From positions 1 through 5,555 of the forward strand of contig JANXYT010000403.1 of assembly GCA_025355915.1 (NCBI GenBank): 5,555 bases of DNA, read 5' to 3'. Below are positions 1 to 5,555 of this stretch, piece after piece (the first letter of the stretch is position 1; the number at the start of each line of letters is the position of its first letter). A model generated the notes under the pieces. That model worked only from the letters and a program-made list of their open reading frames with translations. It was not told the DNA's origin and made no database searches. Position numbers and translations under genes: made by a program. The stretch is from Holophagaceae bacterium (lineage in GTDB: Bacteria > Acidobacteriota > Holophagae > Holophagales > Holophagaceae).

Positions 1-3000
1 CCGAAGCCGCCGGTAAAGGCGGCTGCCGAGGCCGTTTGAGCTGCAGCGAGGGGGGTGAGGCGGGCATCCACCACGGCTTGGACTCCGCCAACCTGAAGGC
101 CCGCGGGGCGCCACACGGGCGTGTAACCGCTCCTGCTCACCTTGATCCAGTTCTGGGGCAGTGCAGTGCGGAGGGCAGCCTTCCCGGTGGCATTCAGGAT
201 CTGAGCCTCGCCGCCTTCCACCGCAGCCAGGCCTTCTTTCAGGGGCAGCCCCTGCTGGTCGTCGTAGGCTTCCACCAACAAGGCGCCCAGCCCGTAGACG
301 GTCACGTAGGTCCGGGCGGTGACCTGCTCGCCTTCCACATCTGTGGCCAGGGCTTCCACGAGGATTCGGCTGCCCACGGCCGCATCCCCGGGAACCTGAG
401 CCGTCACGGCAGCAAAGGGATCCGATACCTTCGAGAGGAAACGTCCATTCCAGGAAATATCGGCGCCCATCAGTTTGGTGCCCGACTCTGGGCTCACCTG
501 AATGGGAATGGCATCCCCGGGTCGCGCGGTCTCGGGGGCCTGGAGGCGGATGCGGGGAAGGTCGGGAACGAACCGTACCTCGCGCCGCTCGGTGAGGGTG
601 GCGCCGGCCAAGGTCCGCACTTCCAGGAAGAGAACATTGCGGCCCTTGGCCTCCAGCGGAACCTCGCCTTCGAATTTGCCATCCTTGCCGATGCCCGAAA
701 GCGACATGGGCAGGCCATTGAGCTTGACCGAGGTGACTCCCGGCAGGTCCGCCTGACCTTGGACATGGACCATCCGGGTACGGCTGGAACTCGCGTTGAC
801 GGGCAGATCCCAACGGTAGGTGGCGGCGGGGTCCGCAGGCGGTGCACAGGTGACATGCACCTGAGCCTGCCCCTGGTTGCCTGCGCCATCCGTGGCTGCG
901 GCCACAATGGGGTTCAAACCGGGTTGGAGTGGCACCACCACGGCGAAGACCAAGGTCGCAGGTTCCACCGAAGCCGGGATGCCGTTCACGGCCACGGTGG
1001 TGCCCGCCCGGCGGACTCGCCCGCGGACTTCCACACTGGTTTCTGGAATCGCGAGACCGTCCAGGGGCCAGTCGATCTGGACACCGAAGGGCGTGGTGAA
1101 TCGATTCAAGGTACGAGTCGCCTGGCCCTGAAGGCCATAGGCGTTGGTGGCGACGAATGTGAAAAGGTTGGCGCCTTCCACGAGCTCAACCGGCAGGCTG
1201 AATCTTCCGTCGGCTCCCAGCGAAACCGGGACTCCGTTCTGGGACAACGTGACGGGTTTGAGGAAGTCCCCACTCTCCACATGGCCCACTAGCACCGCGC
1301 TGCCATCCTGGGTTTGCAGGCCTTCGGCCGGGGCTTCGATGACGACCTTCGGCGTTGTCAGCCCGAGATCGAAGTGCCGCTCGATGTGGGTGGTGTTGCC
1401 CGCCCGGTCGATAGCCTCGAGCCTGAGGATCACGGCCCCTTCGGCAGGGCTAAGGGTGGTCTTCGCCAGGAAGGGGACCCCACTTTCCAGGGTCAGGGAT
1501 TGGCCATTCAACTGGACCGCAGCGGATTCCGACACGGTAGCCACCACCGAGACAGGAATCGCCGTGATCTTGGCACCCTCGGCCGGGGTGGGCGTGACCC
1601 AGGTCAGAACCGGCGGCGTCCAGTCCAGGGTCACGCTGCGGACAGCATGGCCCGTATTGCCTGCAGGATCCGTGGCCAGGGCCACAATCAACTGAGCGCC
1701 TTCGGAAGGCGTGAGCATAACCTCAAAGCCGCCATCCGAGGCCGGGCTGAGGCTCTGGCCTGCGACCAGCAGACGGGCGGTGGGGTCATCCACCCTGCCC
1801 TTCACCAGAAGGTTGCGCTGATTGGTGATGAATCCGTCCGGCGGGGAATCCAACGTCACCACCGGAGGCGTGGTATCGCGCAGGGTTTTGGCGTCCAGCA
1901 CACCGACATTCCCGGTGAGGTCCGCAGCCTCGAAGTGGAGGGTGTTGGCACCTTCGCTCAAGGCCGCTTCAACCGTGAACCCGCCTAGGGCATCCAGGGC
2001 CACGGCCGCCCCATTGAAGGTCAGACGTGCCGCGGGATCATCCACCACGCCCTGCAGAGACAGGGAAGTGACGGCCACCAAGGCTGGAACGGGCCGCGTG
2101 AGGGTGGTCCGGGGCGCAGTGCGATCGATGAAGACATGGCGAGATTCCTGGCTCTGATTTCCGACTGGATCGGAGGCTGTGACGAGGATCGTCAGTGGAC
2201 CTTCGGGAGGGGCAAGGGATGCGGTGAAGGCTCCGCTCCCATCCACGGCCGTGACTTGGCCATTGACCTTCACCAGGACGGTGGAGTCATCCACGGAACC
2301 CACGACGGAGATCTGGGGGGCGTTGGTGCGGAGGCCTTCGGCGGGCGAAAGAATCTGGAGCGTGGGGGCCTTGGTGTCCAGGGCCACCGACACCATGAGC
2401 GAACCAGCATTCCCGGCCTGGTCCTGGGCCACGAAGGTGAAGGAATTGGCCCCTTCTACGAGCATCACCGAGGTCGCGAAACCACTCGCAACATCCAGGG
2501 GGAGGGGGGTGCCATTGAGGGTGAAGCTCGCGTCCGGGTCATCCACCTGGCCCTGGACCTGGATCTGCGTCAGGTTCGTGATGAGGCCGTTGGTGGGCGC
2601 GTCGAGGCGGATCACGGGGGCCAAGGTATCGCGCGTCGTGGCGGCGTCCAGGCGACCGACGTTCCCGGCGATATCCGTGGCCATGAATGCGAAGGCGTTG
2701 GGGCCCTCTGTCAGTGGCAGGGTCAGGCTGAAGGCGCCCTGGCCGTCCAGGGTCACGCCTTGGCCGTTAAACCTCAAGGTGGCCTTGGGATCATCCACTC
2801 GACCCTGCAGAGTGAGGGTGGTGGCGGAAACCAGCGCGGGCGGAACGGGGTTGAGGGAAATGACCGGCGGCGTGCGATCGATGATCAGGTGGCAGGTGCC
2901 GGTACCCGCATTGCCGGCAACATCCGTGGCTGTGCCGATCAGCGTCAGGGGCCCCTCGGACGGGGTGATGGTGAAGGTGAAGGTCCCCTGGGCCGTGAGG

Positions 3001-4844
3001 GGTACGGCCTGCCCGTTCACCATGAAGGTGGCAGCCGGATCGCTGACGGCGCCGCTCACGGTGATGCTGGCGGCGTTGGTCACCAGGGCTTCCAGCGGAG
3101 TGGTAAAGGTCACCACGGGAGCTTGGGTATCCCGCACCACGGCTGCGTCCAGGCGGCCGATGTTCCCCGCAGGATCCGTGGCAAGGAAAGCGAAGGTATT
3201 CTGGCCTTCCTGCAAGGGGATCGGCACGCTGAAACCGCCCTGGGGATCCAACGCCACCGACTGACCGTTCAGGGTGAGCGCTGCCGTGGAATCGTCGACA
3301 CGGCCCTGCAGCGTCAGCGCCGTCTGGTTGGTGAGGATAGGTGGGGCTGGATTCAGCGTGATATGCGGCGGAAGGCTGTCCAGCGTGATGGCAGCATTGG
3401 CCTGGGCCTGGGCTCCGCATAGGTCCGTGGCGGAAACGGTGAAAGAATTGGGGCCTTCTTTCAGAGTGAGGAGAACCTTGGTTTCGAGACCCGTCGTCTG
3501 GATGGGCTGTCCGTTCAGGGTGGCCGTCACGAGTCCGTGGCTGGACCGAATGCTGAGCGTGACCTGGGCCACCCGTGTGAGGGTGGGTTGGTCGAAGGCC
3601 AGCGTTAGTTGGAGGGGCTGGCCGTGGCGGCCCAACCAGGCCTTGATGGAAGCATCGAGGACAGCCACCGCATCGGCGGAGAACAGGTGCCCGGCGCCGT
3701 TGGCCACGAAGTCCTTGGACCAGGTTCGCACACCATCCACACTCCAGGCCCACACCTCCGCCTGCCCGGTGTCACGGATGGCCCGCACCGCGGCCAGCAG
3801 AGCGGCATACTCGCGGGAAGATTCGTACGCTACTGCCGTACCGCAGGTCCCGTGGGGTGTCCCGTCATCATCGTCATGCGATCGTTCATGGGCTTCCCCC
3901 GAACCGCAGGCCTTGTGGAGCCGTGAGCCGTCTCGATTCTCAGCATGCTGTTGGTCATCAGAACGTTGTTGATCATCGGAATGTTTGGAATCACCAGAAT
4001 GCTCGCGATCATCGGAATGTTCGCGGTCCTCCCCTGAGGCGTACGCCCTGTGGAGCATCCAGCCGTCCCCCATGGGCAGGACGATCCCCGTCGCACAGCC
4101 GCGAGCGGCCTTGAGGTTCTGAACGGTTTCCAGGGCCCGGTTCAGGGATCCCAGCATGCATCCGCTGTCGGAAGGCTCCATGCGGGCCACAGCGTTCAGG
4201 CCCGCCGACAGGCCCTCTCCGGGAGGAATCAGCAGTCGGCCGGAGGTGCCGATGCCCACCACGCGGCATTCGGGCTGGCCGCCGCTGCGGGAGAGCAGAT
4301 CCCGAACCACGGCCTCTGCCCCCCGCTGCACCCGCCGCCAGCGGGTTTCTCGCGGAATGCTGGGGGTTGTGCCCCGGTTGGCCAGCAGCCAATTGAGGTA
4401 GGCCCCGCGTAGCGTGGCCGTGGGGGTGCCTCTGCCGGTGTAAGGGAAAGCGACGGGCAGCCAGGTGCTTTTGCCGCCGGAAGTGAGAATCGCGCCGGAA
4501 CCATCGCGTGTGAGGCTGACGCGCATCACCAGCGCAGGGGCCCGCCCATCGTCACCCGAAGCCCACGCCTCGTCCCAGCACCCCAGATCCATCAAGCCCG
4601 CGGATCCCTTCGTCAAGATCGCGTAGCGGTGGTCCTTTTTGAAAGGACCGGCGACCTCCGGGTTGATGAAGGCAGCATCCCAGACCATCTCCCGCATCCC
4701 CGCGTGGTCCTCGATGAGCATCGCCACCCACGCCCGGTCCCCCCCGGCCAAGCCGGGGATCTCCGTGGCCTCAGCCCGGATTCCGGTCATGGCCAAGGAG
4801 ATTGCAAGGACGAGCCAGGTTCGAATGGACTTCAAAGGGGACAC
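1..4844 (-). CDS. Giant secreted PilY1-like vWA / Ig-like repeat protein, 3' end outside window
   Basis: One frame stays open from GTG at 4844 to the left edge (1,614 full codons, no stop). An in-frame TGA at 4877-4875 limits the start. GTG at 4844 is preferred because GAGGT lies just upstream and the next residues form a signal peptide. Domains: signal peptide 1-26; degenerate PilY1-like vWA region about 38-405 with an His/Asp-rich insert at 264-343; thirteen Ig-like domains at 410-1517; carboxypeptidase-regulatory-like domain 1518-1599. The architecture implies an exported surface or pilus-associated adhesin: a vWA head carried on an Ig stalk. The PilY1 link rests on motif order (vWA start followed by MREMVW, then YLNWLL, then a Cys before the hydrophobic strand and GDG) and is an inference. 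The C-terminal PilY1 propeller, if any, would lie outside the window. It follows the upstream gene by 42 bp on the same strand, so an operon is likely. The alternative is a generic vWA/Ig adhesin unrelated to pili. Confidence 0.9.
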   Translation of the reverse strand, partial: MSPLKSIRTWLVLAISLAMTGIRAEATEIPGLAGGDRAWVAMLIEDHAGMREMVWDAAFINPEVAGPFKKDHRYAILTKGSAGLMDLGCWDEAWASGDDGRAPALVMRVSLTRDGSGAILTSGGKSTWLPVAFPYTGRGTPTATLRGAYLNWLLANRGTTPSIPRETRWRRVQRGAEAVVRDLLSRSGGQPECRVVGIGTSGRLLIPPGEGLSAGLNAVARMEPSDSGCMLGSLNRALETVQNLKAARGCATGIVLPMGDGWMLHRAYASGEDREHSDDREHSGDSKHSDDQQRSDDQQHAENRDGSRLHKACGSGEAHERSHDDDDGTPHGTCGTAVAYESSREYAALLAAVRAIRDTGQAEVWAWSVDGVRTWSKDFVANGAGHLFSADAVAVLDASIKAWLGRHGQPLQLTLAFDQPTLTRVAQVTLSIRSSHGLVTATLNGQPIQTTGLETKVLLTLKEGPNSFTVSATDLCGAQAQANAAITLDSLPPHITLNPAPPILTNQTALTLQGRVDDSTAALTLNGQSVALDPQGGFSVPIPLQEGQNTFAFLATDPAGNIGRLDAAVVRDTQAPVVTFTTPLEALVTNAASITVSGAVSDPAATFMVNGQAVPLTAQGTFTFTITPSEGPLTLIGTATDVAGNAGTGTCHLIIDRTPPVISLNPVPPALVSATTLTLQGRVDDPKATLRFNGQGVTLDGQGAFSLTLPLTEGPNAFAFMATDIAGNVGRLDAATTRDTLAPVIRLDAPTNGLITNLTQIQVQGQVDDPDASFTLNGTPLPLDVASGFATSVMLVEGANSFTFVAQDQAGNAGSLMVSVALDTKAPTLQILSPAEGLRTNAPQISVVGSVDDSTVLVKVNGQVTAVDGSGAFTASLAPPEGPLTILVTASDPVGNQSQESRHVFIDRTAPRTTLTRPVPALVAVTSLSLQGVVDDPAARLTFNGAAVALDALGGFTVEAALSEGANTLHFEAADLTGNVGVLDAKTLRDTTPPVVTLDSPPDGFITNQRNLLVKGRVDDPTARLLVAGQSLSPASDGGFEVMLTPSEGAQLIVALATDPAGNTGHAVRSVTLDWTPPVLTWVTPTPAEGAKITAIPVSVVATVSESAAVQLNGQSLTLESGVPFLAKTTLSPAEGAVILRLEAIDRAGNTTHIERHFDLGLTTPKVVIEAPAEGLQTQDGSAVLVGHVESGDFLKPVTLSQNGVPVSLGADGRFSLPVELVEGANLFTFVATNAYGLQGQATRTLNRFTTPFGVQIDWPLDGLAIPETSVEVRGRVRRAGTTVAVNGIPASVEPATLVFAVVVPLQPGLNPIVAAATDGAGNQGQAQVHVTCAPPADPAATYRWDLPVNASSSRTRMVHVQGQADLPGVTSVKLNGLPMSLSGIGKDGKFEGEVPLEAKGRNVLFLEVRTLAGATLTERREVRFVPDLPRIRLQAPETARPGDAIPIQVSPESGTKLMGADISWNGRFLSKVSDPFAAVTAQVPGDAAVGSRILVEALATDVEGEQVTARTYVTVYGLGALLVEAYDDQQGLPLKEGLAAVEGGEAQILNATGKAALRTALPQNWIKVSRSGYTPVWRPAGLQVGGVQAVVDARLTPLAAAQTASAAAFTGGF
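48..293 (-). other. Carboxypeptidase-regulatory-like beta domain
   Basis: Residues 1518-1599. The pattern fits this fold: GALLVEAYDDQQGLPLKEG (first strand, D-x-x-G-x-PL turn), EGGEAQILNATGKAAL (T-x-G turn and strand), then WIKVSRSGYTPVWRP (strand with the SGY motif) and AVVDARLTPL (last strand). Such domains commonly lie between large modules of exported proteins. An Ala-rich linker (1600-1610) follows, leading to whatever lies past the window edge. Confidence 0.55.
294..1337 (-). repeat. Ig domains 10-13: diverged Ig-like units
   Basis: Domain 10 spans residues 1170-1257, 11 spans 1258-1343, 12 spans 1344-1434 and 13 spans 1435-1517. Domains 10 and 11 keep G-x-V plus NG and an EG/PG-x-N turn; only domain 11 keeps DGAGN. 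Domain 12 has GQADLPGVTSVKLNG but ends in LAGATLTERR. Domain 13 lacks NG/AGN and reads more like a plain beta-sandwich (SWNGRFLSKV, ALATDVEGEQVTA). Their unequal lengths suggest older units than domains 2-8. Confidence 0.6.
1338..2099 (-). repeat. Ig domains 7-9: A-C then a diverged unit
   Basis: Domain 7 (916-998) is type A (RPVPALV, LSLQGVVDDP, LDAKTLRDTTPPV). Domain 8 (999-1082) is type C (DSPPDGFITN, GRVDDPTARL, SVTLDWTPPV). Domain 9 (1083-1169) is longer (87 residues), with SPAEGA and DRAGNTT, and does not clearly match type B. Periodicity fades from here toward the C terminus. Confidence 0.55.
2100..2852 (-). repeat. Ig domains 4-6: A-C-B triplet
   Basis: Domain 4 (665-747) repeats the type A marks (NPVPPALV, LTLQGRVDDP, GRLDAATTRDTLAPV). 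Domain 5 (748-831) opens DAPTNGLITN and ends SVALDTKAP (type C). Domain 6 (832-915) has EGPLTILVTASD and ends HVFIDRTAP (type B). Domain 4 is closer to domains 2 and 7 than to its direct neighbours. Confidence 0.65.
2853..3353 (-). repeat. Ig domains 2-3: type A followed by type B
   Basis: Domain 2 (residues 498-580) opens NPAPP with LTLQGRVDD and ends GRLDAAVVRDTQAPV (type A). Domain 3 (581-664) has EGPLTLIGTATD and ends IDRTPPVISL (type B). Compared with the A-C-B triplet seen next in the protein, a type C unit is missing between them. Confidence 0.65.
3816..3857 (-). repeat. Diverged 42-bp repeat, copy 3 (PHGTCGTAVAYESS)
   Basis: Residues 330-343. This is the most diverged copy. It keeps His at position 2, Cys-Gly at 5-6, Glu at 12 and Ser at 14. 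It forms the junction where the vWA sequence resumes with a helix (REYAALLAAVRAI). Confidence 0.4.
3879..3920 (-). repeat. Diverged 42-bp repeat, copy 2 (LHKACGSGEAHERS)
   Basis: Residues 309-322, directly after the 18-bp array and its degenerate sixth unit (RDGSRL, 304-309). It matches copy 1 at L-H, A, S-G-E, E and S, and shares the bases CCTGCGGT with copy 3. It is followed by HDDDD (323-327). Confidence 0.55.
3936..4025 (-). repeat. Five tandem 18-bp in-frame repeats (hexapeptide REHSDD type)
   Basis: Coding-strand units in order: CGCGAACATTCCGATGAT, CGCGAGCATTCTGGTGAT, TCCAAACATTCCGATGAT, CAACAACGTTCTGATGAC, CAACAGCATGCTGAGAAT. They encode REHSDD, REHSGD, SKHSDD, QQRSDD and QQHAEN (residues 274-303). 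Units 1 and 3 share their last twelve bases exactly. The unit is a multiple of three, so gain or loss of copies keeps the frame. GC by hand count is 42/90 (47%), well below the surrounding gene. Confidence 0.9.
4014..4055 (-). repeat. Diverged 42-bp repeat, copy 1 (LHRAYASGEDREHS)
   Basis: Residues 264-277. It aligns without gaps to copies 2 and 3, sharing His at position 2, Glu at 12 and Ser at 14. Its last four residues are also the start of the 18-bp array, so the array may have grown out of this copy. Confidence 0.55.
4767..4844 (-). other. Sec signal peptide of the giant protein
   Basis: Residues 1-26. The basic n-region has Lys5 and Arg8, the hydrophobic core is WLVLAISLAMTGI (10-22), and the end contains A-E-A at 24-26, a fair AxA site for signal peptidase I with cleavage predicted before Thr27. 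No lipobox cysteine is present. This sends the protein across the inner membrane. Confidence 0.75.
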
Positions 4845-4886
4845 AACTACCTCAGGCGAGTGCGCGGACAGGAATCAGGTGGTGAC
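4845..4886 (-). other. 42-bp intergenic gap within a probable operon
   Basis: The gap holds the ribosome binding site and no strong hairpin with a T-run. The only inverted repeat is a 4-bp AGGT/ACCT pair around the upstream stop, too weak for a terminator. There is little room for an independent promoter, so read-through from the upstream gene is the simplest reading. Confidence 0.5.
4849..4853 (-). promoter_or_regulatory. Ribosome binding site of the giant vWA/Ig gene
   Basis: On the minus strand GAGGT at 4853-4849 is followed after four bases by GTG at 4844. This is the best Shine-Dalgarno match in the short gap. It supports the GTG over the in-frame CTG at 4871, the TTG at 4835 and the later ATG at 4790. 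Confidence 0.65.
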
Positions 4887-5555
4887 CTAAGGCTGCTGCT
4901 TCGGGGGCGGAACGGGGAGTTTTTCCTTCAGTCGAAGCAGCAGCGTCTGCCCTGGGCGGGCCATGGGGACGGGGTAGGCGATTTCCGTAATCAAATCATT
5001 GGAAGATGCCTCACCCTGTCCCGTCGTGGCCGCGATGAGGGGAGCCTGAGCCTTGCCCAGGGGAGCCTGTACCGGTGTGACGGTGGGCATGATCAAATAG
5101 ACTTCCTTATTGTTCGTATCTTTGGTCACCACGTCCGTCACGATTCCCGCGATGGCGCGGCCACCATAGCGGGGAATGCCCGCCTTGATGGTGAAGGGAA
5201 CCCCGGCCACGGCGTTGTGCCAGCCGCCATCCGAGTAGCCGAAGGAGCCCCGCTCCTCTGCCCAGCCTTCGGGCAGCGCTCCGTTGGTGGCTATCGTGTA
5301 GACCTCCCATCCAAAGAGTCCCGGGTTAATGGGGACACCGGCCGCCTCGTAGAAATTGAGGTGGAAGCGCATCCAGCTCTGGGTTTCGGAGAACGCTACG
5401 GTGCGAGTCTCACCAGGAATGAGGGTCGTCAGTTCCAGCCTCTGGGGTGTCTGGCCGTTGCTGGATCGTCCCCACAAGGCGTCCAAGGTCACTGGCACAC
5501 GGATGGGACCCATCTGGACCTGACCCTGGCTATTCCTTTGGGCCGCCCAGGGGGC
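4887..5555 (-). CDS. Hypothetical protein, 5' end outside window
   Basis: The frame is open from the right edge to TAG at 4889-4887, giving 222 visible residues. I do not recognise the family. ATG at 5513 is the first Met seen, but the frame continues upstream to the edge, and the residues before it (APWAAQRNSQG) resemble the region around or after a signal-peptide cleavage site. The true start is therefore probably outside the window. The visible part has no hydrophobic helix. It is rich in Gly, Pro, Thr and Val with alternating hydrophobic residues, which suggests a beta-rich fold. A Trp/Tyr/Gly-rich middle stretch (about fragment residues 70-125, including GFGYSDGGW-like glycine turns) precedes a conserved-looking PRYGGRAIAGIV segment, and the tail is proline-rich (PVPPPKQQP). 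Its stop lies 42 bp before the giant vWA/Ig gene on the same strand, so the two are probably co-transcribed. That position hints at a role in export, assembly or surface display of the larger protein, but no motif proves it. Confidence 0.8.
   Translation of the reverse strand, partial: APWAAQRNSQGQVQMGPIRVPVTLDALWGRSSNGQTPQRLELTTLIPGETRTVAFSETQSWMRFHLNFYEAAGVPINPGLFGWEVYTIATNGALPEGWAEERGSFGYSDGGWHNAVAGVPFTIKAGIPRYGGRAIAGIVTDVVTKDTNNKEVYLIMPTVTPVQAPLGKAQAPLIAATTGQGEASSNDLITEIAYPVPMARPGQTLLLRLKEKLPVPPPKQQP

Larger units (their letters stand above)
294..3617 (-). repeat. Array of thirteen Ig-like domains (Glucodextran_B type)
   Basis: Residues 410-1517. Domain starts are at about residues 410, 498, 581, 665, 748, 832, 916, 999, 1083, 1170, 1258, 1344 and 1435, so units are 83-91 long. 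The core pattern is a hydrophobic strand, G-x-V-D-D-P, hydrophobic-NG, G-x-F, L-x-EG-x-N, A-x-D-x-AGN, then a linker such as RDTxAPV. Domains 2-8 fit best. Domain 1 has DLCG in place of DxAGN, domain 10 has NAYG, and domains 12 and 13 lose the motif. Such arrays usually form rigid stalks in surface adhesins and enzymes. DNA-level echoes, such as GTGCGATCGATGA on the plus strand at both about 2120 and 2873, show recent internal duplication. Confidence 0.85.
3816..4055 (-). repeat. His/Asp/Glu-rich insert inside the vWA region
   Basis: Residues 264-343 lie right after the GDG of the vWA region (259-261), where vWA domains normally have a short loop. The insert holds nine His, thirteen Asp, about seven Glu and two Cys (313, 334), and is strongly hydrophilic. 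It is built from an 18-bp tandem array flanked by copies of a diverged 42-bp unit. The reading frame is intact throughout. The composition would suit divalent metal binding or a disordered charged loop; neither is shown by the sequence. Confidence 0.7.
3630..4733 (-). other. Degenerate PilY1-like von Willebrand A region
   Basis: Residues about 38-405. The expected first strand and metal motif (hydrophobic strand, DxSGSM, then MVW in PilY1-type proteins) appears as VAMLIEDHAGMREMVW at 40-55. Relative to DxSxS the residues are Glu45, His47 and Gly49, so the metal-binding serines are lost. YLNWLL-R follows, then RRVQRGAEAVVRDLLSR, then a strand CRVVGIGTSGRLL (193-205), a helix with LNRALETVQ, Cys250, and IVLPMGDG (254-261), which matches the LLTDG strand of vWA domains. 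After the insert, AEVWAWSVDG (362-371) and GHLFSADAVAVLDASIKAWL (385-404) match the last strand and helix. The fold assignment is by motif order only. Loss of the DxSxS motif argues against a standard metal-dependent ligand site. Confidence 0.6.

Noticed and set aside
36..1292. 418-codon open frame on the plus strand
   Set aside because: It lies antisense to the Ig array. Its translation is a His/Gly/Arg-rich mirror of the GC-rich repeats, without recognisable domains, whereas the minus strand has a coherent domain series in one unbroken frame.
2136..3422. 428-codon open frame on the plus strand
   Set aside because: Same antisense shadow. Its apparent internal repeats come from the Ig repeats on the other strand.
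2791..3753. 320-codon open frame on the minus strand in another frame
   Set aside because: It overlaps the real frame completely, and its translation is low-complexity Gly/Pro/Arg/His sequence typical of an out-of-frame reading of GC-rich DNA.
3936..4025. Possible CRISPR-like array
   Set aside because: Units are 18 bp, directly adjacent with no spacers, and lie in frame inside a gene.
3857..4114. Plus-strand small open frame with repeated DHRNV/NHQNA-like units
   Set aside because: The repeats are only the antisense reading of the 18-bp array. The minus-strand frame continues through them into the vWA region.
4788..4790. ATG (codon 19) as the start of the giant gene
   Set aside because: It would cut the signal peptide's basic and hydrophobic parts and has no good ribosome binding site, unlike GTG at 4844.
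4878..4889. Short inverted repeat AGGT/ACCT around the upstream stop as a terminator
   Set aside because: The stem is only 4 bp and no T-run follows, so it is unlikely to terminate transcription.
5511..5513. ATG as the true start of the right-hand gene
   Set aside because: The frame is open upstream to the edge, the only Shine-Dalgarno-like match is a weak AGG, and a start here would leave no export signal. The start is probably outside the window.

Overview
The window looks like a chromosomal segment of a GC-rich (roughly 60-65% GC by eye) Gram-negative bacterium. It has two genes, both on the minus strand and both cut by a window edge. The large protein carries a signal peptide, a PilY1-like von Willebrand A region and a long Ig-like array. 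That would suit a soil or sediment bacterium with type IV pili or large surface proteins, such as Acidobacteriota/Holophagae or Deltaproteobacteria. The assignment is a guess, because no marker gene is present.

Layout, read in the direction of transcription (right to left). From 5555 to 4887 lies the 3' part of an unrecognised gene (222 codons visible). A 42-bp gap (4886-4845) holds a ribosome binding site and no convincing terminator. From 4844 to the left edge runs a single open frame of at least 1,614 codons whose stop lies outside the window. The plus strand holds no gene I believe; its long open frames are shadows of this GC-rich coding sequence.

The giant protein, from its N terminus: signal peptide (residues 1-26); a region resembling the N-terminal vWA domain of PilY1-type pilus-tip proteins (about 38-405) whose metal-site DxSxS motif is replaced by E-x-H-x-G; inside that domain, an 80-residue His/Asp-rich insert (264-343) that contains five tandem 18-bp repeats and three copies of a diverged 14-residue repeat; thirteen Ig-like domains of 83-91 residues (410-1517), most with the NG...F...EG.N...DxAGN signature of bacterial Glucodextran_B-type Ig repeats; and a carboxypeptidase-regulatory-like beta domain (1518-1599). 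It continues past the edge.

The two genes are probably co-transcribed. The likely picture is an exported or surface-anchored adhesin-like protein with a long Ig stalk carrying a modified vWA head, preceded by a small protein of unknown role. The most unusual parts are the low-GC repeat insert inside the vWA head and the higher-order A-C-B order of the Ig repeats.
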